A stretch of DNA of 25,875 nt, taken from CBDUMN01 sp965368335 (GTDB lineage: Bacteria > Pseudomonadota > Alphaproteobacteria > Rhodospirillales > JAPHRK01). Positions 21,450-25,875 of this stretch are shown here, one piece after another (the first letter of the stretch is position 1; the number at the start of each line of letters is the position of its first letter). The position numbers were made by a program, and so were the translations under genes. The notes under the pieces are model-generated. The model had not been told where the DNA came from. It searched no databases and saw nothing but the letters and a program-made list of their open reading frames with translations. The stretch is from assembly GCA_965368335.1 (NCBI GenBank), contig CBDUMN010000049.1, positions 1 through 25,875 on the forward strand, read 5' to 3'.

Positions 21450-21507
21450 CGAACCTCCGACCCCCTGCTCCCGAAGCAGGTGCGCTACCAGGCTGCGCCA
21501 CTTCCCG
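21431..21507 (-). tRNA. tRNA-Pro, anticodon CGG
   Basis: 77 nt. Acceptor CGGGAAG pairs with CTTCCCG, discriminator A, CCA encoded. D arm GCGCAGCCTGGTAGCGC; anticodon stem CCTGC/GCAGG with loop TTCGGGA, giving CGG at 34-36; T arm GGAGG-TTCGAAT-CCTCT. It closely matches the bacterial proline tRNA, reading CCG codons. It lies downstream of the polyprenyl synthase gene on the same strand, and its 3' end is the insertion target of the candidate island. Confidence 0.97.
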
Positions 21508-21624
21508 ACACTCTTGGTAGAGGGCGATTCACGACCTTATCAGGTCGACCGCGCTCTTAGTGCGCGGTTTATACCGCTCGCCCCCTTGGAGAGCAAGGAG
21601 GATTTTTCTGTGATTGAAAAAAGC

Positions 21625-22641
21625 TTAATAGGCGCGCTCGATGCAAAAGTCGATGGCTTCGATGAGCGCGGCTTTTTCTGGGCTGTCGTCGAAAATACCG
21701 AGAGCATCCCGAGCGATAGCGCCGTAGTGACGGGCCCGGTCGAACGTATCGTTGAGGGCTTTGTGCTTCTTCAAAAGCTCCATGGCGTGGGCTAAATCGT
21801 CGTCCGTCTGATCGAGGTTTTCCAGCGTACGACGCCAGAAGGTGCGCTCTTCGTCGTTGCCGCGGCGGAAGGCGAGAATAACCGGTAGGGTGATCTTGCC
21901 TTCGCGGAAATCGTCGCCGATGGTTTTGCCGAGCTCGGCCTGCTTGGCCGAATAGTCGAGCGCGTCGTCGATGATCTGGAAGGCGACGCCGAGGTTCATG
22001 CCGTAGGCGTCGAGCGCTTCTTCTTCGACCTTTGGTCGCTCGGCGTCCACCGCACCGATGCGGGCGGCGGCGGCGAACAGTGTGGCGGTTTTGCCTTCAA
22101 TGACTTCGAGGTATGCCGTTTCGCTGGTTTCCGTGTCGTTGGCGGTCATCAACTGATGGACCTCGCCTTCGGCGATCACGGCGGAGGCGTTGGACAGAAT
22201 GGCCAGAACTTCGAGCGACCCATCGGCGACCATCAACTCGAAGGAGCGGCTGAACAGGAAGTCGCCGACCAGAACGCAGGCCTTGTTGTCCCAAATGGCG
22301 TTGGCCGAGGGTTTCCCTCGGCGCAGATCGGACTCATCAACCACGTCGTCGTGCAATAGTGTGGCGGTGTGGATGAACTCGACACAGGCGGCCAGACCGA
22401 GATGGCGCTCGCCTTGATAACCGCAGAGGCGGGCGGCGGCCAGGGTTAGCATGGGGCGCATACGCTTACCGCCGGCGGCGACGATATGAGCGGCCAGTTG
22501 CGGGATCAGAGCCACCGGGCTCTGCATGTTGTCGACGATCAGCTGATTGACTTTCTTGATGTCTTCGCCAGTTAAAGCGACCAGCGCGTCGAGGGATGGT
22601 TTTTTTTCCCGTTCCCCGTCGAGGTCTACAACAACGCCCAA
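21625..22641 (-). CDS. ispB: Long-chain polyprenyl diphosphate synthase
   Basis: 338 aa from a TTG start at 22641, with AGGAGA seven nt upstream; no ATG occurs before residue 39. The two aspartate-rich motifs are H97-DDVVDESDLRR (first DDxxD, D98/D99/D102) and FQIIDDALDY (D225/D226/D229), with GGKRMRP and QLMTAND also conserved. Ala93, five residues before the first motif, leaves room for a long product, as in octaprenyl- and decaprenyl-diphosphate synthases. These extend farnesyl diphosphate with isopentenyl diphosphate to make the ubiquinone side chain. Divergent from the DUF2007 gene (178-nt gap, no clear promoter). The gene symbol is by functional class; the chain length is not certain. 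Confidence 0.92.
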   Translation of the reverse strand: MGVVVDLDGEREKKPSLDALVALTGEDIKKVNQLIVDNMQSPVALIPQLAAHIVAAGGKRMRPMLTLAAARLCGYQGERHLGLAACVEFIHTATLLHDDVVDESDLRRGKPSANAIWDNKACVLVGDFLFSRSFELMVADGSLEVLAILSNASAVIAEGEVHQLMTANDTETSETAYLEVIEGKTATLFAAAARIGAVDAERPKVEEEALDAYGMNLGVAFQIIDDALDYSAKQAELGKTIGDDFREGKITLPVILAFRRGNDEERTFWRRTLENLDQTDDDLAHAMELLKKHKALNDTFDRARHYGAIARDALGIFDDSPEKAALIEAIDFCIERAY

Positions 22642-22819
22642 GGTATTCTCCTAAAAGTCCCGCCTTTAAAACAGTTGCTCAATCTAGGCCCCCTTGACAG
22701 GAGGAGGATTGACCCTGCTCAATTCAGGCGGAGAATAGGAGCGGAGCCGAGGCCCGGTCAAGTCCGGGGCGTCAGTAGGGGTGCTTTTACCCTGCTCTTG
22801 TGTGGTTTATGGGAAACAG

Positions 22820-23026
22820 ATGAAAGAACTGATCAAAAGCAATGACCCGGTGTTTCTCTCCTGGCTCCAGGCCTACTTGGGTGGAGAGGGTATCGAGGTT
22901 TTGGTGCTCGATACCCACATGAGCATTGTGGATGGCAGTATCTCGGCAATTCCCCGGCGGGTGATGGTCGACGAACAACACTACGAGCAGGCCAAGCGTT
23001 TGCTGGATGAAGGAAAGCCCCTATGA
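22820..23026 (+). CDS. DUF2007 domain small protein
   Basis: 68 aa from ATG 22820 with GGGAAACAG upstream (MKELIKSNDPVFLSWLQAYL). The GIEVLVLDTHMSIVDGSISAIPRRVMV core and the C-terminal EQAKRLL helix match DUF2007, a ferredoxin-like small domain sometimes described as a putative signal-transducing protein. It is soluble and has no catalytic motif. Its stop overlaps the next ATG (ATGA, 23023-23026), so it is coupled to the methyltransferase gene. A longer frame from 22781 lacks support. Confidence 0.85.
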   Translation: MKELIKSNDPVFLSWLQAYLGGEGIEVLVLDTHMSIVDGSISAIPRRVMVDEQHYEQAKRLLDEGKPL

Positions 23027-23787
23027 CTTCGGAGCCGACGTTGAGCGAAGACGGATTGCTGGGAGGCAAAATCCGATTGCTCCAGCCGGGAGAAGGCTAT
23101 CGCGCCGCTATCGATCCGGTGCTGCTGGCCGCCTCTATCACCGCTCGTTCGGGTGAAACGGTGCTCGATATTGGCTGTGGGGTCGGCGCGGCGGCCCTTT
23201 GTTTGGCTTCGCGCGTTGCGGGTTTGCAGATTACGGGGCTTGAGATTCAGGCTGGGCTCGCCGATTTGGCCGAGCGCAACGTTGCGCTGAATGCAGCGTT
23301 TGGGGCCGTTTCCATCGTTGAAGGCGATTTGCGCGACCCGCCGTCCAATCTGGGGCTTGGCCGCTATCATCATGTCATGGCCAATCCGCCTTTTATGGAA
23401 ACGACGGCTGGCAACCCGCCGCCCAACGCCAGTAAGGCCCAGGCCCATACCGAGGAAACAGGCCGGTTGAAAGACTGGGTCGAATTCGCCGCCAAGGCGC
23501 TGAGGCCCAAGGGGAGTGCGACGATTATCCACCGGGCCGACCGATTGGATGAGCTTTTGGCCTTGATGCGCAAAGATTTTGGCGAGTTGATTATATTCCC
23601 TCTTTGGCCCACCGCTCCGGGGGGGGTAAGCGCAAAACCGGCCAAGCGGGTGATTGTGCGCGGACGCAAGGGCTTGAAGTCGCCCACCGTCTTTTCTCCC
23701 GGCTTGGTCTTGCATGACGGCCAATCTGCTTACACATCAGAAGCCGAGACCGTATTGCGCCACGGCGGCGCGCTCGACTTGATCTGA
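23023..23787 (+). CDS. TrmN6-like tRNA1(Val) adenine-N6 methyltransferase
   Basis: 254 aa with a class I SAM fold. Motif I is VLDIGCGVGAAAL (about residues 47-59), followed by the acidic GLEIQ. NPPF (in HVMANPPFMET) is the N6-adenine or N5-glutamine active-site motif. The N-terminal GGKIRLLQPGEGYRAAIDPVLLAA is typical of the TrmN6 (YfiC) group, which modifies A37 of tRNA1(Val). Specificity is inferred from the family. The start overlaps the DUF2007 stop, and the peptidase gene follows after 14 nt, suggesting a three-gene operon. Confidence 0.87.
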   Translation: MTSEPTLSEDGLLGGKIRLLQPGEGYRAAIDPVLLAASITARSGETVLDIGCGVGAAALCLASRVAGLQITGLEIQAGLADLAERNVALNAAFGAVSIVEGDLRDPPSNLGLGRYHHVMANPPFMETTAGNPPPNASKAQAHTEETGRLKDWVEFAAKALRPKGSATIIHRADRLDELLALMRKDFGELIIFPLWPTAPGGVSAKPAKRVIVRGRKGLKSPTVFSPGLVLHDGQSAYTSEAETVLRHGGALDLI

Positions 23788-23801
23788 AAAAGGCTTCTTA
23801 A

Positions 23802-24650
23802 ATGAAAATCAAAAAACTGCTTTCCTTTCTTCCCATTGAGAAGTTTCGCAACCCTGAGCCCGTGGTGCCCGTGGTGCGGTTGTCCGGGGCGATTGCCGAG
23901 CGCGGCATGGGACGCAAGGGATTGTCATTGAGCGGTTTGGACAAAACCCTTGAAGAAGCGTTCGATACCGACGATGCGGTGGCCGTGGCTCTGGCGATCA
24001 ACTCACCGGGCGGATCGCCGGTGCAGTCGGACCTGATTGCCCGGAGGATCAAAGCGCTTTCGGAGGAAAAGGAGTTGCCGGTTATCGCTTTTGTCGAGGA
24101 TGTGGCGGCCTCCGGCGGCTACTGGATCGCTTGCGCCGCGCCCGAAATCATCGCCGCTCCCGCCTCTATTGTCGGGTCCATCGGAGTCATTTCCTCAGGC
24201 TTTGGCCTAGTTGAGATGCTGGGCAAGCTGGGCATTGAGCGCCGCATGCATACGGCGGGAGACCGCAAGGGAATGCTCGATCCCTTCTCGCCGGAAAAAC
24301 CAGACCATGTGAAGCGGTTGAAAGCGCTTCAGAGCGAAATGCATGAAATTTTTAAAGACCATGTGCGCCAATCTCGGGGCGAGAAACTGAAAGGACCGGA
24401 AAAAGACCTGTTCAGTGGAGAGTTCTGGACCGCCGCCAAGGGGGTGGAACTGGGGCTGGTGGATCGTCTTGGCGATATGCATGAGGTATTGAAAGAGCGG
24501 TTTGGCGAGAAGGTTAAACTCAAGCCAATGGAACGGCCTAAGTCCTGGGTTCAGCGTCGGCTGGGCATGGATGGCGATGTTCGGGGGCTGGCCGATGGCC
24601 TGCTTGAGACCGTCGAAGAGCGTGAAATGTGGGGCCGCTTCGGCCTTTAG
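23802..24650 (+). CDS. S49-family serine peptidase (SppA/SohB-like)
   Basis: 282 aa. The ClpP-like fold carries the Ser/Lys dyad of S49 peptidases: S104 in DVAASGGYW and K156 in TAGDRKGMLDPF. ALAINSPGGSPVQS and IVGSIGVISSGFG form the oxyanion and substrate strands. Only one S49 domain is present, so it resembles the short bacterial signal-peptide peptidase type rather than the 67-kDa SppA. No clear N-terminal TM helix is seen (MKIKKLLSFLPIEKF is weakly hydrophobic), so peripheral membrane location is possible. It probably degrades cleaved signal peptides. Confidence 0.9.
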   Translation: MKIKKLLSFLPIEKFRNPEPVVPVVRLSGAIAERGMGRKGLSLSGLDKTLEEAFDTDDAVAVALAINSPGGSPVQSDLIARRIKALSEEKELPVIAFVEDVAASGGYWIACAAPEIIAAPASIVGSIGVISSGFGLVEMLGKLGIERRMHTAGDRKGMLDPFSPEKPDHVKRLKALQSEMHEIFKDHVRQSRGEKLKGPEKDLFSGEFWTAAKGVELGLVDRLGDMHEVLKERFGEKVKLKPMERPKSWVQRRLGMDGDVRGLADGLLETVEEREMWGRFGL

Positions 24651-24822
24651 GGAAGTGTATTTAGACCCTTTGTGCGCCTACCCGTAAGGCGTGAAATTCC
24701 TACCCATCTGGGTGTGGGAGGGGTGGTTTCTCTTGATTTAATATTGGGCTTATCCGGCAGACTACTGGGAACGGTCGCGGTGATCTTAAACGGAGTGAAT
24801 CGCTTAAAAAGGGGTAAGAAGG

Positions 24823-24927
24823 ATGAAATTTTCAGGTATTGCGGGCCTTGTGACGGTTTTGGGTTTGGTGGTTGTTCTCGCGGCGACATTTCAGGATGAG
24901 TTGAGAGCGGTCACTTTCGGCCACTAG
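24823..24927 (+). CDS. 34-aa membrane microprotein
   Basis: ATG 24823 follows GGGGTAAGAAGG. The frame gives MKFSGIAGLVTVLGLVVVLA, then ATFQDELRAVTFGH and TAG. Residues 5-22 are a single strongly hydrophobic helix with a short polar C-terminus. A terminator-like hairpin follows 22 nt after the stop. Good RBS, one clean TM helix and a bounded 3' end support a genuine small protein; family unknown. Confidence 0.5.
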   Translation: MKFSGIAGLVTVLGLVVVLAATFQDELRAVTFGH

Positions 24928-24949
24928 GACTCAAACTTGATGTAAATGA

Positions 24950-24993
24950 ACCGGGGTTGTGCTGTTTTAGACGCGCTTCCCCGGTGTTCTTTT
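24950..24993 (+). terminator. Probable intrinsic terminator
   Basis: ACCGGGG (24950-24956) pairs with CCCCGGT (24979-24985) across a 22-nt loop, followed by GTTCTTTT. It lies between the 34-aa microprotein and the four-cysteine membrane protein. The loop is long, so efficiency is uncertain. Confidence 0.5.
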
Positions 24994-25052
24994 GGCTGCT
25001 TGGCGGCCAATCCCCTTGACCCTTTCCGCACTCCCCCTTACAAGGTCAGGCC

Positions 25053-25310
25053 ATGTTTGGATTTAGCCCTACAAAAATTCTTTTTACCGCGGCGATCATT
25101 CTGGTCATCTGGTACGGCTTCAAATGGGTCGGTCGGCTGTCGGAAGCGAAAGAGCGCGACGAGGCTCAGGCTGCAAAGAGCAAAGACGGTGGCAAGAGCG
25201 AAAACGCTAAAGAAGCCGTTGAGTTGATCGCCTGTAAGGTCTGCGGCGACTACATCTCGAGCGACAAAAAGGTCTCCTGCGGCCGCGACGACTGCCCCTA
25301 TCCGGGCTGA
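25053..25310 (+). CDS. Small membrane-anchored four-cysteine (zinc-ribbon-like) protein
   Basis: 85 aa; AAGGTCAGG precedes the ATG. One TM helix (about residues 8-25), a charged Lys/Glu/Ala linker (30-57), then a C-terminal knuckle C61-KV-C64 ... C76-GRDD-C81. Spacing C-x2-C-x11-C-x4-C suggests a small metal-binding domain on the cytoplasmic face. It resembles in layout the short TM plus Cys-cluster proteins of the PP0621 type, but I cannot confirm family membership. It precedes glyQ by 111 nt. Confidence 0.75.
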   Translation: MFGFSPTKILFTAAIILVIWYGFKWVGRLSEAKERDEAQAAKSKDGGKSENAKEAVELIACKVCGDYISSDKKVSCGRDDCPYPG

Positions 25311-25421
25311 TTTTTAAAAAAAATCCGTCGAATCGCCATCCGGCAAGCGCCTTTGCTTGACCGGCTTCCGGCGCAGCCTGTATGTTTTGCCGCGCTGCAA
25401 TATTGGGACTTTTAAAGACAA

Positions 25422-25875
25422 ATGGGACAGACCGCCGATAAGTCGAAGAGCTTTCAATCGCTCATTCTGACGCTACAACAGTTTTGGGCCGATCAAGGCT
25501 GCGTGATTCTCCAGCCTTACGATATGGAAGTCGGCGCAGGAACCTTTCATCCCGCGACCACCTTGCGCGCCCTTGGCCCGGAGACTTGGAAGACGGCTTA
25601 TGTGCAGCCCTCGCGCCGCCCGACCGATGGCCGCTACGGCGAAAACCCCAACCGCTTGCAGCACTATTATCAGTTTCAGGTGATCCTGAAGCCGTCGCCG
25701 GACAATATTCAGGAGCTTTACCTGGAAAGCCTCTATGCGCTCGGCATCGATCCCGAGCTGCACGATATCCGCTTTGTCGAGGACGACTGGGAAAGCCCGA
25801 CGCTCGGCGCATGGGGACTCGGCTGGGAAGTCTGGTGCGACGGTATGGAAGTCAGCCAGTTCACCTATTTTCAGC
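25422..25875 (+). CDS. glyQ: Glycine--tRNA ligase alpha subunit (5' part, cut by window end)
   Basis: ATG 25422 opens a frame with no stop before the window ends (151 codons). MGQTADKSKSFQSLILTLQQ starts the protein. Family hallmarks follow: FWADQGCVILQPYDMEVGAG, TFHPATTLRALGPE, YVQPSRRPTDGRYGENPNR and HYYQFQVILKPSP, all strongly conserved in GlyQ of the alpha2beta2 bacterial enzyme. It carries the aminoacylation site; glyS is expected just downstream, outside the window. Confidence 0.97.
   Translation, partial: MGQTADKSKSFQSLILTLQQFWADQGCVILQPYDMEVGAGTFHPATTLRALGPETWKTAYVQPSRRPTDGRYGENPNRLQHYYQFQVILKPSPDNIQELYLESLYALGIDPELHDIRFVEDDWESPTLGAWGLGWEVWCDGMEVSQFTYFQ

Noticed and set aside
22694..22722. 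TTGACA promoter upstream of the DUF2007 gene
   Set aside because: A perfect -35-like box is present at 22694, but no acceptable -10 box lies 16-18 nt downstream.
24672..24899. 75-codon plus-strand frame
   Set aside because: Its 3' half overlaps the better supported 34-aa microprotein in another frame, and it lacks an RBS.

Overview
The window looks like a chromosomal segment of a motile alphaproteobacterium, probably Rhodospirillales. This rests on two methyl-accepting chemotaxis proteins, a DUF2336 protein, TRAP transport of the TAXI class, a long-chain polyprenyl diphosphate synthase, a separate glycyl-tRNA synthetase alpha subunit (glyQ) and generally GC-rich coding. The genus cannot be fixed by eye. 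The window is cut at both ends: it opens inside an MCP gene and closes inside glyQ.

Layout. 1-3846 (+): the MCP tail, then a tightly packed trio of acyl-CoA dehydrogenase, MoxR-type AAA+ ATPase and CoxE-like VWA protein. 3847-5669 (-): an EamA exporter, a small helix-turn-helix-like protein and rpsU. 5993-8116 (+): a Cache-domain chemoreceptor ending at a strong terminator. 8186-8454: a fold-back repeat element, then apt (-). 9225-12861 (+): a TAXI-TRAP binding protein and its fused permease, followed by a DUF2336 gene. 14066-14334: a second fold-back element with perfect 36-bp terminal inverted repeats. 14331-15443 (-): a membrane-anchored orphan DctP-type binding protein, divergent from a dCache hybrid histidine kinase (15616-18075, +). 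18204-19096 (-): a HIT protein and a secreted SNase-like nuclease.

19137-21449 is a compact candidate genomic island at the 3' end of tRNA-Pro(CGG). Both edges carry the same 22-bp sequence, which includes the last 19 nt of the tRNA gene. The island holds a GNAT acetyltransferase, a peptidoglycan-binding protein and a lytic-transglycosylase-like protein that appear to be one gene split by a frameshift at an A6 run, a two-TM protein, a gene remnant and short direct repeats resembling recombinase arm sites. No intact integrase is visible.

21625-25875 is housekeeping: polyprenyl synthase (-), then DUF2007, TrmN6-like methyltransferase and S49 peptidase genes (+), a 34-aa membrane microprotein, a small membrane-anchored four-cysteine protein and the start of glyQ.

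The most unusual signals are (a) the integrase-less tRNA-Pro mini-island with its frameshifted cell-wall gene, and (b) two about 269-bp elements of different sequence but the same three-stem fold, each lying between the ends of convergent genes.
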